From assembly GCA_029259845.1 (NCBI GenBank), contig JAJDEI010000236.1, positions 1 to 46,638 of the forward strand: 46,638 bases of DNA, written 5' to 3'. This stretch comes from Planctomycetaceae bacterium. GTDB lineage: Bacteria; Planctomycetota; Planctomycetia; Planctomycetales; Planctomycetaceae. Position 1 is the stretch's first letter. Every line of letters starts with the position of its first letter. This document shows positions 35,719 to 44,531 of the stretch, piece by piece. Position numbers and translations under genes: made by a program. The notes beneath the pieces were generated by a model. It was not told the origin of the DNA. It did no database searches and was given only the letters and a program-made list of their open reading frames with translations.

Positions 35719-35873
35719 CGGTCGTTCTCGCTTTTTTACGTTCTTGACGTTCCGTGGCCGTCGTTGTGGGATTGCGGGTCGCCAGTCGAGTCAAAGACAG
35801 GTGATCGCACGATCCCTTGAAACCACGATCTGTGACAAACGACAAGTGATTTGTCCGGCTTTGATTCTGAGGA

Positions 35874-35925
35874 TTGGAGCTCGGCTTTTAGGTTGCGAAA
35901 AACAAGCGAAAGCTTGAACTCCAAC
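35874..35925. repeat. ttggag...ccaac hairpin repeat (copy 3, intact) between rplM and rpsI
   Basis: ttggagctc (35874-35882) and gaactccaac (35916-35925) bracket a core (ggcttttaggttgcgaaaaa...) shared with the interrupted copy at 5995-6254. It ends directly at the rplM stop codon, inside a ribosomal protein operon. Confidence 0.75.
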
Positions 35926-35926
35926 A

Positions 35927-36406
35927 TTACGCCAGCAGGTGAGCCGGCATGTCTTCGGGAAGTTGGGCCTGATGCGGATGGTCGGGACCGGCATACAGTT
36001 TGAGTTTCTTGAGCATCTGACGACCGAGCTTGTTCTTCGGCAGCATGCGGCGGACCGCTTCGCGGAGGATTCTTTCCGGTCGCTTCGCCAGCAAATCGGC
36101 AGCCGTCTCGATCTTGCGGCCACTTGGATACCCGCTGTATCGCTCGTACGTGCTGGTCAGCATCTTCTTCGTGAAGTATGGATGCGACGTGTGAGCAAGC
36201 GGTTGGCCGGTGAATCGGACCCGCTCGGCATTAACCACAATCACGAAGTCGCCCGTGTCGACGTGGGGCGTGTAGGTCGGTTTATGCTTGCCCATCAGGA
36301 CGGTGGCGAGCCGGGTCGCCAGGCGACCGACGATCTGATTGTCCCCATCGACGACGAACCAGTCCGGACGAACCGCTTCTTTTTTCGCCATGAACGATCT
36401 GCTCAC
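35927..36406 (-). CDS. rplM: 50S ribosomal protein L13
   Basis: A 159-residue uL13. Family marks are WFVVDGDNQIVGRLAT near the N-terminus, GKHKPTYTPHVDTGDFVIVVNA, YPSGRKIETA and the AVRRMLPKNKLGRQML motif. GTG 36406 is chosen because aggag lies seven bases upstream and the resulting start (SRSFMAKKEAVRPDW) aligns with the KTFSAK opening of other L13 proteins; the internal ATG at 36391 lacks that site. The gene precedes rpsI as usual. Confidence 0.96.
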   Translation of the reverse strand: MSRSFMAKKEAVRPDWFVVDGDNQIVGRLATRLATVLMGKHKPTYTPHVDTGDFVIVVNAERVRFTGQPLAHTSHPYFTKKMLTSTYERYSGYPSGRKIETAADLLAKRPERILREAVRRMLPKNKLGRQMLKKLKLYAGPDHPHQAQLPEDMPAHLLA

Positions 36407-36577
36407 GGTCGCACTCCTCGCACAATGCCCCGGCTGCATGCAGCCGGGCAGTGAATTCTCGAAAACAGTGGAAGCTCAGAAGGTTAGCGATTCCCGCCGG
36501 GCGGTTCAACAGTGCGTACCGGTTGCCGGCAAGATTTTCGAGAGATGAGCCGGCCGAAGCACCGCAATTCGGCGATT

Positions 36578-37027
36578 TCAGTCGAGAACCGAGGCGGGGT
36601 CATGCGACAGCGACCCGTCCGACTCGGGAGCGAGGTCCTCGCTCGGCACAATGGTCGTGTCGGAAGGGACCTGCCCCGGTCGCCGCCGATGGACGACGAA
36701 CTCGACGTTCGCCATCCGCACGCGGTCTCTGTGACGGAGAGCGACGTCGCGATAGCCGATCCGCTTCCCGTTCACATACGTTCCGTTCGTGCTGCTGAGG
36801 TCGCGAACGAACAACCGCATGCCGACGGTGACGAACTCGGCGTGCAAGCCTGAAATCTGCGGCGACGACGGTCTCAGGTCCGCACTCTCGCGACGCCCGA
36901 CGCGGAAGCGGATGGCGTCGATGTCGACGCAAATCGTGGTTTCTTCGCGCTCGGGTGAGAACTGCAGTTGCCAGGCAGCCGGAGTCGGGTTTCGCGCAGC
37001 CTGCCTGCCGGAAAGGACATCAGCCAT
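36578..37027 (-). CDS. FHA-domain protein
   Basis: A 149-residue cytoplasmic protein with one forkhead-associated phosphothreonine-binding domain (about 20-110): RFRVGRRES, the SGLHAEF histidine segment and LSSTNGTYVNG, which holds the conserved Ser-Thr-Asn-Gly. The tail (about 115-149) is polar with several Ser/Thr (PSDTTIVPSEDLAP) and might itself be phosphorylated by a Ser/Thr kinase; such kinases are abundant in planctomycetes. ATG 37027 has ggagg eight bases upstream, inside a small palindrome (37028-37040). Confidence 0.88.
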   Translation of the reverse strand: MADVLSGRQAARNPTPAAWQLQFSPEREETTICVDIDAIRFRVGRRESADLRPSSPQISGLHAEFVTVGMRLFVRDLSSTNGTYVNGKRIGYRDVALRHRDRVRMANVEFVVHRRRPGQVPSDTTIVPSEDLAPESDGSLSHDPASVLD

Positions 37028-38088
37028 CGGAGGACCTCCGAGAAATGACGGAAGAACGGGCTTTTTTGATCTGAAGCTCGCGAAGGCCCGCCGAGTCCTC
37101 AAGCACTTAAATCCTAGCCCGTTGTTTTCGGACAGGCCTGCGAATTCCCGCCGATTGCCCCAACCGGACTTCCGACCGCAGCGATTGCAACGGCTGGGCC
37201 GGCGAAACGCGGTTTCCGCGGCGTTGGGCGTTCGTTTCCTCCCGTGCCTTACAGGAGAGAACGAAGGCCAAGGCAAACGTTTTGTTGAAGTTGGGGTGTC
37301 TCACCGACGTCGGCCGTCGGCGTTGGCTCCGGGCTAACTCCCATCCGTGACACCTGTTCGCCGGGAGGCATCGCCGACGGCGAAACGCCAACAATTCCGC
37401 CATTGTGAAGAACACGTTCGTCCGTGGGGTGCATCCGCTCATTTGTGGGGGGGGCGATCTGGCGCCAATGATTAGGCCGTGTTGACATTCAATCCGTCGG
37501 TTTGTCCGCAGGAAATGGGGTCGCACCGGTTGTCCCCACCGGTGCCGCGCAGCGGCAGGAAGCCTGTGCTTGGCCGGACGATTTCCCCAGAGGCTTCTTG
37601 TCGCGTTGCGACACGGGTTGGGAGAACCCGTGCGACCCAGTTCGTATGTCAACACGACCGAGTGCCTTGTCAGGCTTCGTTTGAGGGATCGTCCGGACAG
37701 AAGCCGCCCTCCGTTGTCGGGCTCCCGAACCGTCACGCATCCCTCAATCCACGCCTGACAGACCACTAGTCAGCCGCTCGGAACTCTGGGGCTGTGGACA
37801 GTGCACGAGCCACGTGACGGCCCCGGTGTTCGGTCTCAGGACACGTTTCCGCTGCCTCAACAGCGCCCCAGCCACCCTGAAATAAGCGAGCGCCACCATC
37901 GAACGGAAACATCCTCGTCCTGGAACGAAGCCGACAAAGGATTGTGTGGGCGTCGTGTCCCTGCGAGAATGGGGGGATGCATCACGGATTTCACGAATGG
38001 GCACGGATCAGGCGGTGCGAATCATCCCGGCAATCTGCGCCCATCCATGTGATCCGTGGTCAGCAGAGACCGGAACCGAGGATTGCCC
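37028..38088. other. 1-kb gene-free region rich in repeats
   Basis: No convincing gene was found. Contents are the MITE-like element at 37475-37659, a structured gccgacgtcggc/gccgtcggc segment near 37297-37391, a ggggctgt...gccccagccacc relative of the cccag repeats (37779-37876), and a diverged segment before the antitoxin gene. Short frames in this stretch are low-complexity and overlap repeats. Confidence 0.6.
37475..37659. mobile_element. MITE-like element, copy 2 (185 bp)
   Basis: Terminal repeats ggccgtgttgacat (37475-37488) and atgtcaacacgacc (37646-37659) differ at one base. TA precedes the left end (37473-37474), but the right flank is ga, so the target duplication is not preserved. 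The interior is almost identical to copy 1 at 6031-6236, which has about 21 more bases near its right end. Confidence 0.8.
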
Positions 38089-38292
38089 ATGTCGACGTTG
38101 GAAGAAATCGAAGCCGCCATCGAGACGCTGCCGCCGGAGGAGTTCAAGAAGCTCCGCGTCTGGATGACCCAGTTTGAAGCCGACGCCTGGGACGGAAAAA
38201 TCGACGAGGACATCAATGCCGGAAAGCTCGACACCCTTGCGGATGAAGCCTTGGCGGAGTTGGACAGCGGCCACTGCAGGCCACTCCCATGA
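38089..38292 (+). CDS. Antitoxin of a type II toxin-antitoxin pair
   Basis: A 67-residue acidic helical protein (TLEEIEAAIETLPPEEF, then KLDTLADEALAELD), typical of the small antitoxins paired with RelE/ParE-like toxins, which bind the toxin and usually the promoter. ATG 38089 has gagga about eight bases upstream; an upstream ATG in frame lacks a site. The stop overlaps the toxin start (ATGA), so translation is coupled. Confidence 0.82.
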   Translation: MSTLEEIEAAIETLPPEEFKKLRVWMTQFEADAWDGKIDEDINAGKLDTLADEALAELDSGHCRPLP

Positions 38293-38546
38293 GGCATCGC
38301 GCGACGAGCCGGTTCTGGACCTGCTTCGATGAGTTAGCGATAGACGTCCAGGCACTTGCCCGGAAGAATTTTCGGACGTTGGAAGCGGATTCGACGCACC
38401 CTTCCCTCCAGTTTAAGAAAGTGGGACGGTTTCGGTCGGCTCGCGTCGGACGCAGTTATCGTGCGGTCGCCGTCGTTCGAGACAATGATTGTGTCTGGTG
38501 CTGGATCGGCCCGCACGACGAGCACGAACGATTGATCAACGGTTAA
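38289..38546 (+). CDS. RelE/ParE-like toxin
   Basis: An 85-residue basic protein. The sequence [26 protein letters not shown], split over two strands of a RelE-fold sheet, and the ending [12 protein letters not shown] are characteristic of the RelE/ParE superfamily. The known activity is either mRNA cleavage on the ribosome or gyrase poisoning; sequence does not decide between them. ATG 38289 overlaps the antitoxin stop by four bases. Threonine synthase follows at once on the same strand. Confidence 0.85.
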   Translation: MRHRATSRFWTCFDELAIDVQALARKNFRTLEADSTHPSLQFKKVGRFRSARVGRSYRAVAVVRDNDCVWCWIGPHDEHERLING

Positions 38547-38569
38547 ACAACAGCAAGAGGAGACACGCC

Positions 38570-39931
<1,362 letters not shown>

Positions 39932-39958
39932 GATCGGGACTGAGGCACGATTGGAGCA

Positions 39959-40056
39959 AGACACTCGGTGTCTCCCCGGCAATTTACGTGGTGTCACCAG
40001 GATTCGCGTCGCATGTGCGATGGACGATCATTGTCGTATTGAGACACCGGGTGTCT
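39959..40056. repeat. acacccggtgtctc / gagacaccgggtgt element, copy D
   Basis: The 16-bp arms at 39959-39974 and 40041-40056 (one mismatch) give 98 bp in total. It fills the gap between thrC and the small membrane protein. Confidence 0.85.
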
Positions 40057-40102
40057 GGGCTCCCGCATGAGGCAATCGACGGTCCGTTCGAGGCGTGGAA
40101 TC

Positions 40103-40621
40103 ATGCTCAGCCCGTTTGAAGAGTTGGAATTCCTCGCCGACTTCCTCCCGGAAGAAGGCGAGGCCGTGATCGTCAGCCGCCATTCGGGGGAACTCGCCTG
40201 CGAGCCGTTCCAGCCCCCCTCTCTCCGCGAGGGCATCACCGACCCGCGAGTCTACGGCATGCTGATCCATGCCAACGAGCGGCTGAACGCCCAGGGGGCC
40301 ATGCCCATCTGGGTGACGGCGATCGGATTCTTCTGGGGCTGCGTCGCCCTCGCCACGGCCGATGTGCTGACCTGGAGCAACTGGTTTCTCGTGCCGGGGC
40401 TCGCATTGCTCCTGTTGCCGGCGTGCATCGGTTGGATCCGCTTCCGCCAGCACCGCCTGTTCCGTCGGGAAATTCGCCCGCTCCTGGACGGCGTCCTTCG
40501 CATGCACCGCATCGACCCGCACACGTTGCTCGGTGCGGTCCGTCAGCACGAAGAACTCCGCACCGTGCTCGACGAACTCATCCGCCGCACGATCCCGTTC
40601 GACCCCATCAACACTGTTTAG
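40103..40621 (+). CDS. Small membrane protein of unknown function
   Basis: A 172-residue protein. An acidic N-terminal third (MLSPFEELEFLADFLPEEGE) is followed by two close membrane segments (about 78-115) and a basic, helical cytoplasmic tail (RLFRREIRPLLDGVLRMHR). No family is recognised. The last codons (INTV and stop) lie in the first unit of the 19-bp tandem repeat at 40603, so the natural C-terminus may have been replaced. ATG 40103 is preceded by a weak gtgga site. Confidence 0.7.
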   Translation: MLSPFEELEFLADFLPEEGEAVIVSRHSGELACEPFQPPSLREGITDPRVYGMLIHANERLNAQGAMPIWVTAIGFFWGCVALATADVLTWSNWFLVPGLALLLLPACIGWIRFRQHRLFRREIRPLLDGVLRMHRIDPHTLLGAVRQHEELRTVLDELIRRTIPFDPINTV

Positions 40622-40659
40622 CCCCATCAACACTGTTTAGCCGCATCAACACTGTTTAG
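40603..40659. repeat. Three tandem 19-bp units ending a gene
   Basis: The unit ccccatcaacactgtttag is at 40603-40621 and 40622-40640, with a third copy (one base different) at 40641-40659. The first unit supplies the stop codon of the upstream gene, and the last runs into the gtttagccgcg hairpin at 40654. The gtttag end suggests the tandem array grew from the hairpin edge. Confidence 0.9.
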
Positions 40660-40704
40660 CCGCGAGCGCGTTTGTTGAGCGCTCCCTAACGGTCGCGGCT
40701 AAAC
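40654..40704. repeat. gtttagccgcga hairpin, same family as 17315-17386
   Basis: Perfect 12-bp arms at 40654-40665 and 40693-40704. The inner right half (gcgctccctaacgg) matches the other copy apart from single bases. Confidence 0.8.
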
Positions 40705-40745
40705 GTGAGTCAACAACAAACCCGTTTCTCCCCAGAGCCCCCCCC

Positions 40746-41651
40746 ATGACTGACTCCCCCGACTCCACCCGCCGCGAGTTCCTGCAAACCTCCGCCGCCA
40801 TCGTCGGCGCGACGGTCGCGATGAGTGGCAACCACTTGGCGGCCGCCCCCGCCAACAACAAACGCCCGCGCTCCAACGCTGGTCGCATCTACAAAGCCAA
40901 CAAGGGGGGCGGCATCGGCAAGGACATCGCCGACATGGTCGCCCGGCTGGAAGAGTACAAACGTCTCGGTTTCGACGGCATCGAAGGCGGCAGCCCGGAT
41001 ATCAAAGACATCCCCGCCCTCAAAGCCGCCATCCGCGAGACCGGCGTCCCGGTGCACGGCGTGGTCGACGGCGTCCACTGGAACCAGCGGCTCTCGTCGC
41101 CCGACGCGGCCATTCGCGAAGTCGGCCGCGCGGCTCTGGAGCAAGCCGTCAAGGACTCCCATGCGATCGGCGGCTCCAGTGTGCTGATCGTCGTCGGCAA
41201 GGTGAGCGGACCCGATGAGACGCACGACGACGTCTGGAAGCGGTCGATCATCGAAATCCGCAAGGTGCTGCCAGTCGCTGCGCGGCTCGGCATCCACATT
41301 CTCGTCGAGAACGTCTGGAACGGCTTCTGCGAAACGCCGGACGAACTCCGCGACTACGTCGACGAGATCGACTCCCCCTGGGCCGGTGTCTACTTCGACA
41401 TCGGTAACGTCCGCAAGTTCGGCCCCAGCGAAGACTGGATCCGCACCCTCGGCAGCCGCATCGTCAAGCTCGACGTCAAGGATTGGAGCCCGTCCAACGG
41501 CTTCTGCCGCCTGGGCGAAGGGGACGTCAACTGGCCCGAAGTTCGCAAGGCCCTCGCCGAGATCAACTTCACCGGCTGGGCCACCCGCGAAGGCCCCGAC
41601 AACTCGTTGGAAGACACGTCGCAGTTGATGGACGAACTCCTCGATTTGTGA
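40746..41651 (+). CDS. Tat-exported sugar phosphate isomerase/epimerase-like TIM-barrel protein
   Basis: A 301-residue protein. A twin-arginine signal (STRREFLQT, then AAIVGATVAM) is followed by a xylose-isomerase-like/AP-endonuclease-2 TIM barrel: GFDGIEGG, VHGVVDGVHW, ILVENVW with a metal-ligand Glu, VYFDIGNV with a metal-ligand Asp, and VKLDVKDW and LGEGDVNW. The family contains hydroxypyruvate isomerases and ketose 3-epimerases; the usual His in HxKD is Leu (LDVKD) here. Export together with oxidoreductases is common in planctomycete sugar metabolism. The last 25 coding bases are repeated at 43156. Confidence 0.88.
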   Translation: MTDSPDSTRREFLQTSAAIVGATVAMSGNHLAAAPANNKRPRSNAGRIYKANKGGGIGKDIADMVARLEEYKRLGFDGIEGGSPDIKDIPALKAAIRETGVPVHGVVDGVHWNQRLSSPDAAIREVGRAALEQAVKDSHAIGGSSVLIVVGKVSGPDETHDDVWKRSIIEIRKVLPVAARLGIHILVENVWNGFCETPDELRDYVDEIDSPWAGVYFDIGNVRKFGPSEDWIRTLGSRIVKLDVKDWSPSNGFCRLGEGDVNWPEVRKALAEINFTGWATREGPDNSLEDTSQLMDELLDL

Positions 41652-41667
41652 AGCGTTTGGAATCTCA
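41627..41667. repeat. Left 41-bp direct repeat bracketing an island
   Basis: The sequence at 41627-41667, the 3' end of the TIM-barrel gene plus 16 downstream bases, matches 43156-43196 at 38 of 41 positions in direct orientation. The segment between contains a broken transposase, a SLOG-YHS fusion gene and a truncated metallo-beta-lactamase-fold gene. Confidence 0.88.
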
Positions 41668-41770
41668 TCTCTCAGGAGTAGGGTGCGTGGTCGTTGATCA
41701 ATTTGGTGCGTTCGGTCGGTGTGGCTCGTTGAACAACAATCAGCATTGAGCGCGCGATCCGAACGCACCG

Positions 41771-42049
41771 TCATTCAACGCCCACGCACTCGACGGCCTG
41801 CTTGGGCCCGGCGAGTTGGGCCGCACTCATCTTCAGCGCTGTCTCGATCGTCGCCCGGCCCATCACGTCTACGATCTCATCATTGGCGACTTGCGCCTGC
41901 TCGATGAGGTCCGGGAAGGGCAAAATGAGCTGCCCCTCTTTGGCCAGCAGACCGGCCAAGGCGTGCGAATCCGGGAGGGTGTCGGTCGGGGAAACAATCT
42001 GGTAGCGTTCACTCAACGGTCGTGGCTCCTTGTTGGAGGAATAAATCAC
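41771..42049 (-). pseudogene. Truncated transposase N-terminal fragment (IS256/mutator-like)
   Basis: A 92-codon frame with ILPFPDLIEQAQVANDEI and MGRATIETALKMSAAQLAGPK. This resembles the N-terminus of IS256-family (mutator-type) transposases from planctomycetes and relatives, whose catalytic DDE region should follow over another 350 or so residues. Here it stops at VECVGVE and nothing further is present. The identification comes from remembered family motifs and is moderate. It marks past transposition in the island. Confidence 0.5.
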
Positions 42050-42239
42050 CGGGATGATTACCCATCATCCGGCCTCCCAGGTCCACCACCGACCTCTTCA
42101 ACCTTCCGCGGCAGATGGGACATCTTCCGATCCGTCTTCGCCTCCTCGTGAAGAATCTCATCCACTGCGGCATCTCAAGAGAAAGAGGAATGGGTCACAT
42201 TCGTGCCCATCCATCGTCGATATGCAAGGGGAAGCTGCT

Positions 42240-43058
42240 GTGCCTGGCGGTAATCGATCTGAATCTGCCCAAGAAGGCAGCCGTCCGAATGTCGGGGAAT
42301 CGCCGCGCGCCGGAATGCTGCTGAAATTAGGCGTCATGGGCGGAGCGGGAGACGGCATACCGCCCGAATACCTGGACAAGGCGGCACGGCTTGGCGAAGC
42401 GATTGCCGAAGCCGGCTGCATCGTTGTTACGGGAGCTTGTCCAGGGTTGCCATTGGCTGCCGCCCGGGGGGCAAAACGCCGCGGCGGAACGGTCATAGGG
42501 ATCTCGCCCGCGTTGAGTCTCGACGAACATGCTTTCCACTACGAATCGCCGTCCTTGGCTCATGACGTCTTGATCTTCACCGGGAGCGGGTTGATGGGAC
42601 GGGAGGTGGTCAACATTCGTAGCAGCGACGTCGTCCTGATTGTGGGTGGCAGCAGCGGCACGCTCGGTGAGTTGGCCATTGCCTATGACGAAGGGAAGTT
42701 GATCGGCGTGCTGACAGCGACCGGCGGCATCAGCGATATGGTCGCGGACATTTTGGCAACTTGCAACAAAGACACCGGTGCACGTGTCATCTACGACGGC
42801 GATCCGACGCGACTCGTCCAGCGGTTACTGGACGCCTATCGAACGGAACATTTTCGCCGTCCATCCGTATTCTGCCGTGACGCTTCAGATGCCACATCGA
42901 CGCCCGCGGAAGGCAGCCAACAAGACCCGGTTTGCGGAATGTGGGTCGCTCCGCGCGCGGCTGCCGCCCGTCGCTCGAAAGACGGTACACGGTTCGTGTT
43001 CTGTTCACTTCATTGTGCAGAGCAGTTTGATGAGCAACAGCAAAGTTCGATAAAGTAA
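42240..43058 (+). CDS. SLOG/LOG-like (TIGR00725) domain fused to a YHS domain
   Basis: About 272 residues. The SLOG Rossmann-like domain has LGVMGGAGDGIPPEY, VVTGACPGLPLAAARGA, GSGLMGREVVNIRSSDVVL and VGGSSGTLGELAIAYDEGK, the PGGxGTxxE-type nucleotide-binding loop. The last ~45 residues are a YHS metal/cofactor domain (DPVCGMWV ... FVFCSLHCAEQF) with three cysteines. The start is uncertain: GTG 42240 has agggga upstream, ATG 42222 has none, and ATG 42315 is at the domain edge. The gene is probably co-transcribed with the truncated gene three bases downstream. The function of the fusion is unknown. Confidence 0.82.
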   Translation: MPGGNRSESAQEGSRPNVGESPRAGMLLKLGVMGGAGDGIPPEYLDKAARLGEAIAEAGCIVVTGACPGLPLAAARGAKRRGGTVIGISPALSLDEHAFHYESPSLAHDVLIFTGSGLMGREVVNIRSSDVVLIVGGSSGTLGELAIAYDEGKLIGVLTATGGISDMVADILATCNKDTGARVIYDGDPTRLVQRLLDAYRTEHFRRPSVFCRDASDATSTPAEGSQQDPVCGMWVAPRAAAARRSKDGTRFVFCSLHCAEQFDEQQQSSIK

Positions 43059-43061
43059 GTG

Positions 43062-43157
43062 ATGACCAAGAACGCCGAGAGCGGCCAATCTCCCACGCTG
43101 CAGTTCGTCGGCGGGGCGGGCACGGTTACCGGCTCGAAATACTTACTTCGCGTGTGA
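43062..43157 (+). pseudogene. Truncated MBL-fold (beta-CASP RNase-like) gene, first 31 codons
   Basis: Starting at ATG 43062, three bases after the SLOG-YHS stop, the frame reads a short polar leader then LQFVGGAGTVTGSKYLL. This is the opening strand-turn of beta-CASP metallo-beta-lactamase RNA exonucleases (GAAGTVTGS). After Arg-Val the frame meets TGA exactly where the 41-bp direct repeat begins (43156), so the catalytic HxHxDH region is missing. It is a broken remnant of a longer gene. Confidence 0.72.
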
Positions 43158-43196
43158 TGGACGAACTGCTCGGTTTGTGAGGCGTTTGGAATCTCA
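43156..43196. repeat. Right 41-bp direct repeat bracketing the island
   Basis: Matches 41627-41667 at 38 of 41 positions. It carries a copy of the last codons of a TIM-barrel gene (DELL-L-stop) directly joined to the truncated MBL-fold gene, so this is a recombination junction. Confidence 0.88.
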
Positions 43197-43228
43197 CATC
43201 CGAAATCCCAGATCGGGAGTCGCGAGCC

Positions 43229-44326
43229 ATGACCGACGAACAGAAACACCGCCCCGAGTCGAACGAGGCGGGCGAGCCAAATGACGTGGGTCACGATGCG
43301 AATCTGCTGGCACCGGAGCGAAGTGAGGAGGAACCCTCTTCAGACGTCGGCAACTCACCGACCGGTCAGTCGCCGTTCAAGGATCGCCGCGCGGGTCTGA
43401 TCATTTTCGGGATCGTCCAGATCGTGATGGGCGCGTGCTGCGCGATGCTGATTCCGCTGATGCTCATGGGGCTTCGTGCCAATGCCGGAGGGGCCGCAGC
43501 GGTGAATGTCCGGATGGTCATCCCGATCATCGGAATCTATGCCCCGCTTGCGGTTGCGCTGGTCTGGCTGGGCATCGGTTCGATCATGGCCCGTCGCTGG
43601 GCGCGGGCGTTGATCCTGATCGAGTCCTGGATGTGGCTGGTGGTCGGCCTGGTGTCCTTCGTCACGATTGTCCCGCCGATGCTGCGGATGTTCAATCAGG
43701 GACTGGCCGGCCGGCAGTTGCCGCCCAGCGGGGCGATGTATGCGCAGGCGATCGTGTTTGCCGTCTTTTGCTTCATGTATGTCACATTGCCCGGTGCATT
43801 CGTGCTGTTCTATCGCAGTCCCCATGTGAAGGCGACGTGCGATGCCGCCGATCCGCACGTCCGCTGGACCGACAAGTGCCCGCTGCCGGTCCTGGCGCTC
43901 AGCCTGCTGCTGGCGTTCGGATCCCTGTCGATGACCATGACCCTGAGCTACGGCGGTGTTTTCCCGTTTTTCGGAATGCTCCTGACGGGACCTCCCGCGA
44001 TCGTCACCAGTCTCGCCATCGGAATCCTGTTCGCCTACCTGGCATGGGGGACGTACAAGCTCAAAATGTCCGCCTGGTGGATCACACTGATTGTCTACAC
44101 AATCTTTCTGTCGTCGTCCGTCATCACGTTCTCGCTCATCGACATGATGGGAATGTACCGCGCCATGGATTTCCCTGAGGAACAACTGAAAGCCATTCAG
44201 CAGGCCAAAGTCATCGAGAACATGAACATGCCGGTCCAGATGGGCATCTGGCTTGTCTTGAACGTCGGCTATCTGCTTTGGGTGCGGAAAGACTTCGTCG
44301 CCTGGCCCGGTCCCCCTGAAGTCTGA
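43229..44326 (+). CDS. Polytopic membrane protein of unknown function
   Basis: A 365-residue protein. The polar N-terminus (1-52, rich in Glu, Asp, Pro and Ser) precedes about eight membrane segments, many with small-residue and Met-rich helices (IVMGACCAMLIPLMLMG, PVLALSLLLAFGSLSMTMT). No family is recognised and no signal or catalytic motif is visible. ATG 43229 has gggag upstream. It follows the right repeat of the island and precedes lepA by about 205 bases, in which no gene was seen. Confidence 0.78.
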   Translation: MTDEQKHRPESNEAGEPNDVGHDANLLAPERSEEEPSSDVGNSPTGQSPFKDRRAGLIIFGIVQIVMGACCAMLIPLMLMGLRANAGGAAAVNVRMVIPIIGIYAPLAVALVWLGIGSIMARRWARALILIESWMWLVVGLVSFVTIVPPMLRMFNQGLAGRQLPPSGAMYAQAIVFAVFCFMYVTLPGAFVLFYRSPHVKATCDAADPHVRWTDKCPLPVLALSLLLAFGSLSMTMTLSYGGVFPFFGMLLTGPPAIVTSLAIGILFAYLAWGTYKLKMSAWWITLIVYTIFLSSSVITFSLIDMMGMYRAMDFPEEQLKAIQQAKVIENMNMPVQMGIWLVLNVGYLLWVRKDFVAWPGPPEV

Positions 44327-44531
44327 AATCTCGAAGCTGATCCTGGCCGACACCACTCTGGTCTCTCAGATCTTAAACTCGAGGTCGGTGGCGGTTCCCG
44401 CGGCTGATTCGTCCGGCGGCGAGAGCCACATTGCCGCGTGAGGGGGGGCGGCCCTATAATTCCCGGCCCGCATGGCAACCTGGGCTCTCCGTCTGCCCGC
44501 ACGCCGAGAAACGAACCCCCCGTGTCCATCC

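Noticed and set aside
37028..37040. Palindrome cggagg-a-cctccg over the ribosome site of the FHA gene as a translational switch
   Set aside because: Only a 4-bp stem can form around a 5-base loop, too weak to argue regulation.
37249..37488. 79-codon minus-strand frame in the repeat-rich gap
   Set aside because: It overlaps a structured repeat and the MITE edge, and similar sequence is a repeat rather than a protein family.
40603..40659. Possible CRISPR-like array
   Set aside because: The three 19-bp units are directly adjacent with no spacers and no cas genes are near.
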